From Zygnema cylindricum (taxonomy: Eukaryota; Streptophyta; Zygnematophyceae; Zygnematales; Zygnemataceae), in the NCBI GenBank assembly GCA_037447655.1, contig JBBHKE010003337.1, forward strand, positions 1-38,651: a stretch of 38,651 nt of DNA. The letters are read 5' to 3'. The translations under genes and the position numbers were made by a program. Numbering within the stretch: position 1 is the first letter of the stretch; every line of letters starts with the position of its first letter. The notes beneath the pieces are model-generated. The model had not been told where the DNA came from. It saw only the letters and a list, made by a program, of their open reading frames with translations, and made no database searches. Below, piece after piece: positions 20,451 through 31,719 of the stretch.

Positions 20451-21275
20451 GGGAGTAAATGGAAGAGGGGGAAAGGGAAAGAAAAACCACATGATTTTGA
20501 AGGAAAAAGGAAATGGGAGAGGAAGAGGGAGATCGAGAGTTAGAGAGTACGACAATTTGAACGGGGGAAAGTGAGTGAGAGGGAGAGGATGAGGGAGTGG
20601 AAGAGGAGGCAGCTTGAGAGGGTGAAGGAGAGGGAGAGTATGCGGTAAAGGATGAGAGTGCGACAGATTGAGAGGGAAAGTGGGGGAAGGAGAGGGGAAG
20701 GGAGAGGGAAAAGGAGAGGGAGAGATAAAGGTAGATCTAGGGAGAGGGAGAGATAAAGGTAGATTTAGGGAGAGGGAGAGGGAGAGTGGGAGGGAGATAA
20801 TGCGGCAGATGAAGAGGGTGAGAGGGAGAGGGAAAAGAAGAGAAAGAGGTAGTGAGAGAGAGTAGGGAGGGGGGATGGAAGAAGAGAGGGAGAGGAAGAG
20901 AGGAAGGAGAGGGAAAGAGAAAAAGAGAGATAGAGGCAGATCGAGGGAGAGGGAAAGTGGGAGGGAGATAGTGCAACAGATGAAGAGGGTGAGAGGGAGA
21001 GGGAAAGGGAAAAGGAGAGGGAGAGGTAGGGAGAGTGTGGAAGGGAGAGGGAAAGGGAGTGGGAGAGACAACGGTAGATCGAGTGAGTGGGGAGAGGGAG
21101 AGAAAGATTGGGAGGGAGATAGTACGACGGATGAAGAGGGTGAGAGGGAGAGGGAAAGGGAAAAGGAGAGGGAGAGGTAGAGAGAGTGTGGAAGGGAGAG
21201 GGAAAAAGGGAGGGAGAGATAACGGCAAATCAAAGAAATGGGGAGAGGGAGAGGAGGAGGGGGAGGGAGATAAAT
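20450..21275. repeat. GA-rich satellite with higher-order repeat
   Basis: More than 800 bp in which the + strand is almost entirely A and G (GGGAGA/GAGGGA words). A higher-order unit is visible: GGGAGGGAGATA, about 10 variable bases, then GATGAAGAGGGTGAGAGGGA recurs from about 20788, 20958 and 21110, roughly 150-170 bp apart. Long open frames on both strands here (up to 293 codons on the minus strand) are Leu/Pro/Ser or Arg/Glu/Gly low-complexity artefacts. Confidence 0.88.
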
Positions 21276-22379
21276 AGAGGGACGCCACACATGACGAGGG
21301 AGAAGGAGACGTCACACGTGACTGCGAATCCATGGAAGTGAAATAAAGGTGGCGGCGGTATTTTTGCCTGCTTCCTCGTGAAACGAAGGAGATTTTTCTT
21401 TTTGCCAAAATGACGGAGCATCGTTAGATCCCTAAAAAATAAAAAAAGAATTGGTTGGATGTGATTCGTCCAAAAAGTGATCCAATTTTTTGTGGATAGT
21501 CTGCATTTGGCGTTATTTCGACCCAAATATCATCAACGCCAAATGATTTATTTTTATTATATTTAATTTAACCCATTAATTGTAATCTGTGGTCCCTTTG
21601 TCACTTTGACCCTTTTTTAACGTATACATTAATTCTAATTCATGGTGAAATGACATCTAAACACCATATTATAATATACATTTACCCTAAATTTGTTCGT
21701 TTGCACCATTACAGGGTACATATTGAAGCTAATTGAACACAAAACATGTTATGGTGTTTATATAAACTAAAAAACAGAAAATCACATGAAGTAAGAGTTC
21801 GTTGTTTGAAGACGTTGTATGTGGGCGCGCAACAACACACAGCTCACTTCTTTGACTGAAATTTCATGACTTCCCACATGCGAACTTATTTTATATTCAC
21901 ATGTAGGAGAATGTGTGCGAACGTGGTTTTTGCCGACGAGGTTGAACCCATTTTTTTAGCGAACGTTCGTATGCATGCGCGTATAATTTAAAAAATAATT
22001 TTTAAATTTCAACTAAATAGGTACATTTATGTACTGTCTGACATCGCCCGTACACTACACTAATTATATATTAATGTACTTTCGGACTTTATGCTATTTT
22101 GCACGATACCTCAATTAACGTCAAAGAAAAAATAAAATCATGTATCCTATTTGAGGAAAAAAATCAAAATTTTAAGATCCCAAATAAGTGACTTTGGCAT
22201 TAATAACGATTCGCGGTGTAGCTCCTGCCACGATGGATACAAGTCAACCGAAAGTATCCTCGCACGCTCCGTCGGACATCCACCGACCTTCAAAGTTTGC
22301 TGCGTCTTTTTGCCATTCCGTTTCGAAATTTTGATTTCCATTTTCAAAATCAAAATCTGGCCGCAAACTTTTCGTACAA
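21276..22379. other. AT-rich intergenic DNA; lone TACACC-family end
   Basis: No gene seen. A right-hand end of the TACACC MITE family, TTAATAACGATTCGCGGTGTAG, lies at 22200-22221 with no matching left end nearby. Confidence 0.5.
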
Positions 22380-22545
22380 ATCATTAACTACCTCCGGTGG
22401 TACAGATATTACGTTCTGACTTTCCGTTTGTAGATTTTTTAAGATTTTAAGAATCTGGGCTCTAACCTACGTGGCGCCAATCATAATTGAGAAAATTTAT
22501 TTATTGGCCCGACAAAATGGAGCCGACTACCAAGTAAACACTTTC
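22380..22545. repeat. Dispersed repeat, right copy, inverted relative to the window start
   Basis: The minus strand matches positions about 20-210. The 35 bp at 22460-22494 are a perfect inverted copy of 48-82, and similarity continues through the word CGGAAAGTCAGAACG and a palindrome-like AAGATTTTAAGAATCT. One 64-bp sub-unit is missing compared with the left copy. Confidence 0.75.
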
Positions 22546-25009
22546 ATTTGACGTGTCCGTACATTTACTGGGACCGCATAATGGAATCGTGGCCTCATAC
22601 ATATTCGCAGGCTTTGAACCGTGGTTTCCCAATGTCGGCGAATCTTCACCTGATCTCCAAAGCTTTGAAAATGAATTGCACCGACAAATACCATAAGAAA
22701 ATATCTTCTGAATCGCATTGCTTTTTTTTTGTCTTTTCTCTCGTCCAATCGCGTGCGTTGCCTTTAGGGCAACATGTCCATTGTAAGGAGAGCCCTTCGT
22801 TTGCGTAAATACAATACAGCACCTGCCCTCCAAAACAAAAATTAACCAATCAAATTTCGACATTCATTTCCATTATTATATGTTCGACGGCCAAATGGAG
22901 GGCTCGCCACTATCATGGACATTAATATTGTACGGTGTTGTACCTTCCACAAGGGACCAAAGATAGCGCTTTTGTCGGATGCGGCATAAGCGTCAGCGAC
23001 GGACTTTCCCGCCCTCAAATATAGAACTAGACGATTAAATATCTGCTAGATCTGACGTTCGAATTCCAAATGGCCTAAAGTACCGGATGGGAAGACTGAA
23101 AAACGACAAAAAACGTAAATATCTTGAGAGATAATTTTGTCGCCACGCGCATAACTTATCTTCATAACTGACAGGTCCGTTTTTAAAGAGCACCGTCGCA
23201 AGCCCTGTGGCTATTTCCCCAAGAAATATCTGAAATAAAGTACATTACCGTACTGTGCTGTACTGTACTATCTACTGCAAAAAAGATACCATTTCTTCAA
23301 AATACTGTACGGGACAACTTTTCGGTTGCAGTTACTTATGGAAGATACTTATGGACTTTTGTTGAGTCAGCATTTGGATAAATTATTCGCACGATACTAA
23401 TCAAACTATTTCCGAAATACTTCATTAAAATGAATATTTAGGGTCGTGTTCCCATGATCCAGTCATTCACCCCGACCTAAGTACGGATTCTGCATTTCCT
23501 GCCCGCAGGCTTTCCGTGTCACTGAAATCCAAGAGAAATATTTGGGTGCGCACGTGGCAGGAAAATCGAGATGGAACGCTTTTTCGTAAAGAAAACGAAT
23601 GAAAAAATTTGCCAATGCGCCGAAATGAATTCTCTCCGAGTCAGGAAGTGCGCTTCATGACGCAGTATGTACACGTGGCGCGTTTCTAGCAGCCCTTGGC
23701 TGTTGCCGAAAGCCTCGACCAGTAAGGGATCCAAGTGAACATTAGGGTTCATAATTTAGGAAGTCCGAAAATTATTGGAAACGCTATATTCGGTAATCTC
23801 TATTACAGCAGTACTATACGGGGTTGTATGGGTAAAATACGCTTATAGTATCCGGAAACTGCGTATAGTGTTTATAAATTGATATTCCGTTTCGCACATG
23901 AAAACATTCGCGGGGCCGTGTCGAGACAAGAAGGTCGTTAATATAGGTAACGACAGACTGGATTTGTTTTGATTGGAGTAACAAAAATCACACGGAAGCT
24001 CCCTTAAAACACACAATAGATTGTTTAAGAGTAAAGCCAAGAAGGTGTCCGGCTTTCGTGAAAACATTGTACGGCACCACGTATGACACCAGTTCGACCG
24101 CGGTATACTTTAAAGTATAAGTACTTTGCAAAATTTATTTCGATAACTCAAGTATTTGTAATGAATCAATTGTAGCAGACTAATTCTATAATTTTTAGAA
24201 ATCATCAACACTTGCATATTTGCTGCTAGCGAGAGGTTGCTCCGAACAGTTATAAGAACACGTTCTTTGCTAAATTTTAGGCTCATAATAAAACAATTTG
24301 TTTTTGTAATTAGCGCTGTATTGATTCGAAACCTGAATCAAATCATGCAGCGATCAGCTGCAAGAACGAGTACTGGCCAACTGTGTCACTATCCATGCTA
24401 CATAGCACAATACCGAGTTTGAATTTCTTTTACAATTAAATATTTGCGCAACACTTTCCGCCTTGTTCTTTGCTTCCCAATTCTCTCCTCTTGCCCTAAA
24501 ATTTACAAAGCAACTAAAATTCTGTTTGAAATGTAGAAAATTGTCTGGCATCCTGATTATATTCGTCTGAAAGTTCCAGTTTTTTTTTTGTTTTTTTCCC
24601 TTACTGTTTCTTTTTTTCTATTTATATTCTGTATTCTGTATTGGCCTTCGGAGACATCTCGCTCTCCTCCTCTCACTAGGCCTTCTTTACTCTTTTCTTT
24701 CAGGTTTTTTTTTTGAACCTTTTCTTTATTAAACATCTGTTTTTTTTTTCCTCCTTTTTACTCCAGTCTCTCCTGTAAACCTTACCCTGTATCCTTTTCT
24801 CCAATCTGTGTTTTTTCTTTTTTTTTTCTTTTCTTTACCCTTTTTGTACACTTTTTGTAGCTTCTCAGTTTCGATTCGTTTCCAATATTTTTTCTCTTTC
24901 TTAACCTTAATTCTTTCTCTCTCTGTAACTCTCATATCATTAGATTTTTACCTTTTCAGTTCAAGAGTACTGTTTCCAAAAGTTCAAAAATTCTGGAGAA
25001 CTGTTAGTG
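22546..25009. other. Intergenic DNA upstream of the F-box gene
   Basis: No recognisable gene. Overlapping open frames of 60-120 codons at 22500-22860 occur on both strands but show no known motif. A GTACTGTACT microsatellite at about 23250-23270 mirrors the ACAGT repeat near 3780. Positions 24580-25000 become T- and CT-rich. Confidence 0.5.
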
Positions 25010-25320
25010 TTGTCATATTCTATATCACATCTCAGTCCTTGCAGCTTTTTTCTACCCCTTTCTCCCTGTCTCCTTTTCTCTCGCTTCCCCTCCCCCTCCC
25101 TCTCCTTCTCTTTCCCCCTCTTTCTCCCTCTTTCTCTCGCTCTCCCTCCCTCTCCCTCTCCTCCTCTCCCTCTCGTCCTCTCCCCCTCGCTCTCCTTCTT
25201 CCCCTCTCTCCTTCTCCCTCTCTCCCACTCTCTCTCTCCCTCTTCCTCTCTTCCTCTTCCCTTCTTCCGCTTCCTCTCCATCTCCCTCTTTCCTTTAAAT
25301 CCTGTTCTCTTAGTCTTAAT
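25010..25320 (+). repeat. Polypyrimidine tract upstream of the F-box start codon
   Basis: About 250 bp of nearly pure C/T (CTCCCTCTCCCTC-type words) ends about 90 bp before the ATG at 25404. A splice acceptor-like TTCTTAGCAG sits at 25391-25400, so this may be the 3' part of a 5' UTR intron or part of a promoter. Its open frames on both strands are low-complexity artefacts. Confidence 0.7.
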
Positions 25321-25403
25321 TCTGTCCTCAGGTCTATGAACCTCTATCGAATGAACATGGAAGCCTTTTGAAGCAAGATCCATTCTCTCTTTCTTAGCAG
25401 GAA

Positions 25404-28400
25404 ATGACTGAACCTACCTCTTTTCACAAGAAATTTTTTGATATGTTTCGAAAAATCGCCGGAGGATCCCGAGACAAACGAGAGCTTCTATTCGAAGATT
25501 TTGTTGCCACAGAAATGAAAAACGACCGAAAAGAGGGAGAAGACTTATCGGGAAAGCATGGAGATGCAAAATCTTTTTTCGAATCGTTAGAGGACGGTCC
25601 TTTGTTAAATATTTTGGAACATTTGTCGACTCCTCGAGATCTCGCAAACGCTTTGACAGTTTGCAAGGCCTGGAATCTTGCCGGTAAGGCCCTTTTGGTA
25701 CTATTTGACACGATTTTAACACCATTTTAATGTCATTTTAACATCATCTTGTCATTTTGTTAGTGTTTAGATGTTATTTTGATTTTATTTTTAGATCATT
25801 TGAAGGCCCTTTCGATACCATTTTCGAATTCATTTTACAATCATGTTAACATCATTTTAATTTCATTTTTGATATCACTTTAACATCAATCTGATGTCAT
25901 TTTGATATCGTTTTGATGTTATTTTGATGTTTATTTGATGTTAATTTATTTTAATATGGGACTGTTTTGATATAATTTTAAAGTCATTTTAATATTATTT
26001 TGATTGTTGTATTATTCCTTGAATATTGGCAATAGGGCTCCTTCAATGCCATTTTGATGCCATTTGAATACCTTTTTAATGTCCTTTTGATGTTATTTTG
26101 ATATTATTTTGATTTTATTTTGATCTTGGGGTTTGTCAGTTTCTATTTATTCCTATAAATGTCTATTTCTGTGATGTGTGAAATAAATCTATCCTGTGAT
26201 ATTTGACGCATAAGTATACTCCAAATATGACCAAAGTCTTGGACATTTTTCTTATCCTTGTTGCTCTCTATGTAGAGAGATAGGGGGGGTTTTAGTCTTG
26301 ATTTTCATCAGTAGGTGACCATTACTGTCCCGCTGTTCCTTTTGTGTATTTTTAATTTTGACCCAGTCAAAGGTGTGATTAGGAAAATGCTAAGAAAGTC
26401 TTAAAAGTCTTGTTGTTTAACTTAAAAGTCTCACTTAACTTTCAATGACATCTGATTTGTGCAAACATTCATTTTTAATGTATTCACCTGTTTGTTTATT
26501 TTGTTTTTTATTTACTTATTTATGATTTGTTTTGCAGGGATCGAGGGGCAAGTTTGGAAATCTCTTTGTAAAAAAATTAATCCTGAGGCTCTCAACCGGA
26601 TTGTCGGTATCGAAGACTTGCGACCTCCGTCTTCCTCAAACAACTGCAACCGAAACAACTTCAACCGACAATTGACTAAATATCGTAGAAGATCACTCCC
26701 ATCAAACCACGCTAATTACGGTGAAGGAAGTTCCCAGAGCTCTGCTAACTCTTTGCAGAATACTCATTCTGAATTGTTTTATCCTGCCGAAGGCTCGTTT
26801 TTGCCTGATCTTCATTCTGAATTGTTGGAGAAAGTCCATACTCGTTCTGAATTTTTGGAGAAAATTCCTACCGACTTCTTGCACAATACTCTTTCCGAAT
26901 TGTCCCAAAAAATCCCGAAGGCCGACTCAACAAATACTCATGCCGAATTGTTGGAGAAACTTCGTTCGGAATCGCAAGTTTTTGCCGCTTTGACTTGTCA
27001 ATTGGTGGGACCTAGGGGGTCTCACAATTGTATTCGGCACGCCCTTCATGCTTCAAGTACAGATAATGACCCAGATGAAGGAATTGCAGAAACATTGGTT
27101 CCTTCTTCTTATCGGTCCAGAAGAAATTCCCCATCTTATTGGTCGAGTAAGGGAAATCCAGATGGGGACAAAATAGAGACCTTGACTTATGAATTGGTGA
27201 CACCTGTCTGTCTGGTAAGTTTTTATACAAAAAAGATGTTGTAATAATAAAATATGGATATGTTATGTATTGTGCCTTTTTTGTGGTTGTTTGATTGATG
27301 GGTCTTGTCTGCTTTGTTCTTTTTTAGGACGTTGAGAGGGGTCAACCGTAATGTTCTTATTCTTCTTTTGAAACAGGGAGCCTTTAGAAGCTGTATTTTT
27401 GAAAGGATTTTATTGGGGTATAGTATAACTGTAATTCTGTTTCGGTTTCGATCAAGTTTTTTAAGTTGAAGAGTGAATGGTTCTTTTTTGACCTATTTAA
27501 TAATAATAGTTTTCACAAACTGAGTACGTTATACGGAAACAAGATATGTCATGTACGATGTTCTTATATGCTTTTGTATGATGTTGTTATATGGTATTCT
27601 TATACATTGTTGTATGTGGTGTTGTTGAACGGTGTTGTTGAACAATGTTGTTATATGATGTTATGATGTCTCTATTGACTTTTGTATGGGTCAATTTTAT
27701 ACAAAAAGACTAGTGTGTCTAATTGGGTTCGAGTGCTTATACTATTAATTTGGTGCCTGTTTTTACTGGTCCCTGAACAGTAATAATGTTAATAACTTTT
27801 TTCCTTAACACTAATCTGGTAAGCAGCTTAAAATTGTCACGTAGTTCGAATATGAATTAGGTTTATTAAACCATACGCTATGTATTTCTTAACCCTAAAA
27901 GCGATTCGCGGTGTGGTTTTTTTTTGGTATTTCCTTTTTGGTTTTTTTTTTAGGTCAGGAAGTAATGAGAGCATTTACTTAGCAGCACTTGATCTATTTT
28001 TAATGGATTTCTTTTGTTTTTTTTCTGTTTTTCTTTCTTTTTTTTTCTCATCCACAGGTCAATGAAATGATGGTGCAACCATTTGAAGGTAATTTCTTTT
28101 GCATGGCCCCTGCCTCCACTGTCCAGTGTCACCAGTTTTTTTTTTTTTATTATTCAAGGATTGAGTCAGTTGGAACTTAATTATTATTCAGAGTCGGATA
28201 TGAACTCCTCTTATTATATGTGAAAGCTTGTATGATGTCCATCACGCATAATTACTGAGTGCCAACCATTTTTTGATTGAGATTTCCTTTCTTTTCTTGT
28301 CGTAGTAGTTGAGCTTTGTCTTCTCCTTGTTGTATTAGCTGAGGTTCTGTTCTTTTTCTTGTCATCAGAGGCATCAGAAAGTACATCTCGTAAGAGTTTT

Positions 28401-30131
28401 GGTACTACTGTTTGTTAGTAACAACAATTTTACTGGAATTCTTCTGAGTGTGGGAACCTTATCAGTATCCTGTATAAAGATATAGATAACAAAGTTGCGT
28501 TTAATGATTGCAGAAAGAATGTATGAAAGAGCATATCTGTACTTGTGAAAAAAAAAAAAAAAAAACGTATTTGGAATGTCTATTTCAAATGACACGCATT
28601 GGCCCATCAAAACACATTTCTTTACTTGGTACTTTTGAGGCTCTTTTTTGTGTCGAAAACTTCGTTTAATTTTATTTTTCCGGAATTTGCAGCTTATTTC
28701 CAACGGGGATCACCAATATATGCCGCAAAAGCTGTTCGTTTTCGTTTTGGATATGTCCCTCGAGAAGACTTTTTCGAAAGACCTTATTTGAGAAGACTTT
28801 TAGTGGACACTCGAATAAATCCTGCCGAACGAGCAATTTGGACTTATGAATCTCCAATTTACCCAATGGAGAAGGTGTGTTTTTCTGATTTTCAGTTTAA
28901 CCTGGTATTTGATAAATGTAGAATCTAGTTTCAAATTTTCGTTAAATTTCATCCATTTAACTCAAAGATTGAATAATTTAAGTGTTTGGTGTTTGAGGCA
29001 TGGGAACCCAGTTTGGAAAGTTGTAGTGTCTACGCTTCTCTTCTCTCTCTCGCTCTCTCCCACTCTTCCTTTCTCCCTCTCCCCCTTACCCTCTCTCCCT
29101 CTCTTTCTCTCCCCCTCTCCCCACTCTCCCTTTTCTGGCGTTCCATTTTTTTTCTCGGTTTTTCAGTCTAATGTCCTACAACGGTTTCCGCTTCCCATGC
29201 CGGTTCTATGTGTCGGTGGAATTGTTCAAGTGGAGCTTTTGGGAAGTGTTCAAACCCAAGAGTTTGACCAACTGCACTATGTTTGGTGAGTTATATGATG
29301 TCAGTACTTAACTGTTTAGTTTGTACTTACGGTTTATTTTCTTTCTAGAATTTCCTTTGTGGGATTTCAGGATGGTTTTACTTATGGCTTATTTGTCTAT
29401 ACCTTTACATACGCCCTTACCATCCACCTCCAGTATTGGTCCATAGTCATGAACTTTTGTTTAGATCAGAAAGGTAATTCTTATTGAAAGTGAACCTTTT
29501 TCGGTTTCTGGAATGTTTGTAGTTGTGCCCTAAACTTATTCTTTCTCACGCGCTTACTCTTTCTCACACTTACATTCTTACTCTCACTCACAGTCTAACA
29601 CATACACACGTCCTTTGGTTTTCCAGTATTTCCCATGTTCGAGCCATTGGAAAACCTCTTCCTCAGTTTATGTACGTGCCGGTGATTGACAGTGAGAGCT
29701 TTGTTCTTCAATTTAAAGGGCAAAATGAGCAAGGATTTGAGTTGAGGGACGATTTAATGCCCGGTTGTGGAATTGATTTAGAGTCGAGGATCGATTTCAT
29801 CAATTTTTTGGCGAAAGATGCCGCCCAAAATGGAGGAGTCCATAGACAAAATTATGTCCTCCAAATGTTGAGAGAGAGGTACAGGAGAGCTCTTGGTTCG
29901 AATTCTCGAGTACCTCCGTCTTTAGTTTTGAGAAATGTTCTCGAAGAACATGGAGACATTGTCGAGTGGTACAGGAGGGAGGGAGGCGGAGAGGGAGGTG
30001 GAGAGGGAGGTGGAGAGGGAGGAATGGAGGGAGGGGGGGGAGATGAGGCAAGCAGTAGCGAGGATGAAACAAGTCGGAGTGTTTTTGATGGTGGAGATAA
30101 CTTTGATAAGATGATGGAGAGGGAGGACTGA
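25404..30131 (+). CDS. F-box protein, Arabidopsis At4g00755-like, 6 exons
   Basis: Exons: 25404-25683, 26538-27214, 28058-28088, 28693-28874, 29167-29285, 29627-30131; they join in phase to 597 residues. An F-box lies at about 57-105 (SLEDGPLLNILEHLSTPRDL, with VCKAW at 86-90 and VWKSLC after the first junction). The C-terminal half follows the At4g00755-type family: PSYWSSKG (291-298), ETLTYELVTPVCLV, QPFEAYFQRGSPIYAAKAVRF across exons 3 and 4, WTYESPIYPME, LPMPVLCVGGIVQVELLG and CISHVRAIGKPLPQ. By family this should be an SCF ubiquitin-ligase substrate adaptor; the substrate is unknown. The start follows a possible acceptor (AGCAG). Oddities: SELLEK-type repeats at 168-240, and a C-terminal extension with Glu-punctuated Gly repeats (548-569) and an acidic tail. 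Every junction has GT-AG sites and consistent phase. Intron 2 carries a MITE end. Confidence 0.92.
25700..26130 (+). repeat. Degenerate ATTTTGATGT-type repeat in F-box intron 1
   Basis: The words ATTTTAACATCATTTT, TTTTGATGTTATTTTGAT and variants recur every 10-20 bp over about 400 bp, forming an old, drifted minisatellite inside intron 1. Confidence 0.8.
27780..27917. mobile_element. TACACC-family MITE end in F-box intron 2
   Basis: The right end TTAACCCTAAAAGCGATTCGCGGTGTGG (positions about 27890-27917) matches the inverted family TIR. TAATGTTAATAACTT at about 27785 may be a decayed left end. It lies about 140 bp upstream of the exon 3 acceptor. Confidence 0.5.
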
Positions 30132-31719
30132 TGAGATCGATAATGAGGAGATCATGACGAGATAATGGGGAATTAATGTGGTTTTGGAGTTTGTTGAGAG
30201 AGTGGGGTTTATGGGTTTAGCTTTCTCCATTAGGGTTTCATTGATGAGGATTTGGAGGAGGATTTGCGTTTTAAGGGTTTTAAACTCTTATGCTGGAGAA
30301 AATTCAAGGAAAGGGGGTGGAAAGGAGGTGAAAAGGAAGTCGAAAGGAGGTTGAGAGGAGGCTAAAAGGAGAGGTTGAAAGGAAGTGGAAAGGATATTGA
30401 AAGGGAAAGAAATTAGGGCACAACGGTGGTAAAAAGGTGGTAGAAAGGAAGTGAAATGGGAGGTCGAAGGAAGGGAAGGAGGAGGTAACAGCTTTTAAGC
30501 GAAGGCAAATGTAACGGTTTTTTTGAAAAGTGGGAGGACACTATTTGAATGACACTCTTTTAATCGATATTGGATGGAGGAGATGGAAATTCTTAATAGT
30601 TTTTAATGGAAAATTGAGATATGTGAAAGGAATACGAATTGGTTTTGTGGATTCTCAATGGAGGTGTTCAACACTAATTTAGGCACAAGGTTTAGACGGA
30701 GAAAAAGAGTAGAATAGGGTTTTCTTGGTTCTTTCTGGGTTTTTAAATTGTGTGTGGGTTGTAATAGTTTAACGATAGAGATTGCGATTTACGGAGAAAT
30801 GAGAATATAAACTTTTTTTTTTTGGGGGAAAACTACAGTGAAGAGACATACGGAATACTAATTTTTTTTGGGGGGGGGGAAGCATAATGACGAGAGAGAT
30901 GGTGTATTGTTGTTTTTTATTGGGAAAAAGTACAACGAAGAGCGAGACGGTACAATGTCTTCCGTAGTTTCCCATTTAATCCTCGTATTTTGGCAGTACC
31001 TGATATTGTATGTCCTTTTGTGGGGCTTTTAAGGTACCATGTTTTCCCAATTAATGAATGCTTGCCTATTTTGTCAATACTTAATATAATTTGTCTTGTT
31101 GGGGTCCTTTATGGAGCTTTTTTTGTTTGTTGATAAGCCATCGATTTGTCTTTGATGGAGGTTTCCTAGATTTGATTGTTTTTTTAAGTTTATCGCGCTT
31201 TTGATATGAATGAGTCTTGTTTCTAAACATATCTCATGGTATTGTAATAAAATTTACTAATATATTATTTTATTAATAGTGAAATAATGTATTTCTCAGG
31301 GCGGCATAAATCTTTCGTTTCTTTTTTTGTGCTCGATATTTTTCTCCTTGTCTCTACCAAGATAGTATATAAGATCTAGTATCCACGAAAAAAAAAAAAA
31401 AAAAGAGAAAAGAAACTACTGCTTTTATGCTGTATATGTAACACAATATGATGATGACAAATCAACTACGAAACTATTTCGACCAATGGTGTGAATTTAC
31501 AAACTCAAACAGGGAGTAACTCCAACATAGTAGAGGCTGGTTGTGTAGTTTTTCGTTTGGGTGTTTTATCTCACTGCTAATTTGTGGTTTTGTTCTTTCA
31601 GTGAACTAATTTAGTTTGTTTTTCTTCGTTTTGCCCTCTTTTTGTCCTTTTATCTTTTTCTTAATATGTTTTCCCCTAGTATTGTTTCTTTCTTGTCGTT
31701 TGATTTCATTTGTTCCCAT
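30132..31719. other. 3' flank of the F-box gene and intergenic DNA
   Basis: G/A-rich sequence at 30300-30480 (AAAGGAGGT/GTGGAAAGGA words) gives way to AT-rich DNA. Three imperfect ~60-bp units lie between about 30790 and 30960, each with a T- or G-run, then a GAA(A) stretch and a GAAGAG/GACGAGAG word. AATAAA occurs at 31245-31250, but far from the stop codon. A poly(A) run lies at 31388-31403. No gene seen. Confidence 0.55.

Noticed and set aside
20409-21408. Long open frames (up to 293 codons) on the minus strand and several on the plus strand
   Set aside because: They are Leu/Pro/Ser- or Arg/Glu/Gly-only translations of the GA-rich satellite; several overlapping frames are open at once, as expected from low complexity.
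48-22494. A single giant transposon bounded by the 35-bp inverted repeat
   Set aside because: Homology continues outside the 35 bp on both sides, no target duplication can be defined, and the interior is an ordinary gene plus independent MITEs. Two inverted copies of a dispersed repeat are simpler.
24961-25383. Overlapping frames of 110-187 codons around the polypyrimidine tract
   Set aside because: The translations are Ser/Leu/Pro or Arg/Glu/Gly low-complexity strings produced by the CT-rich DNA.
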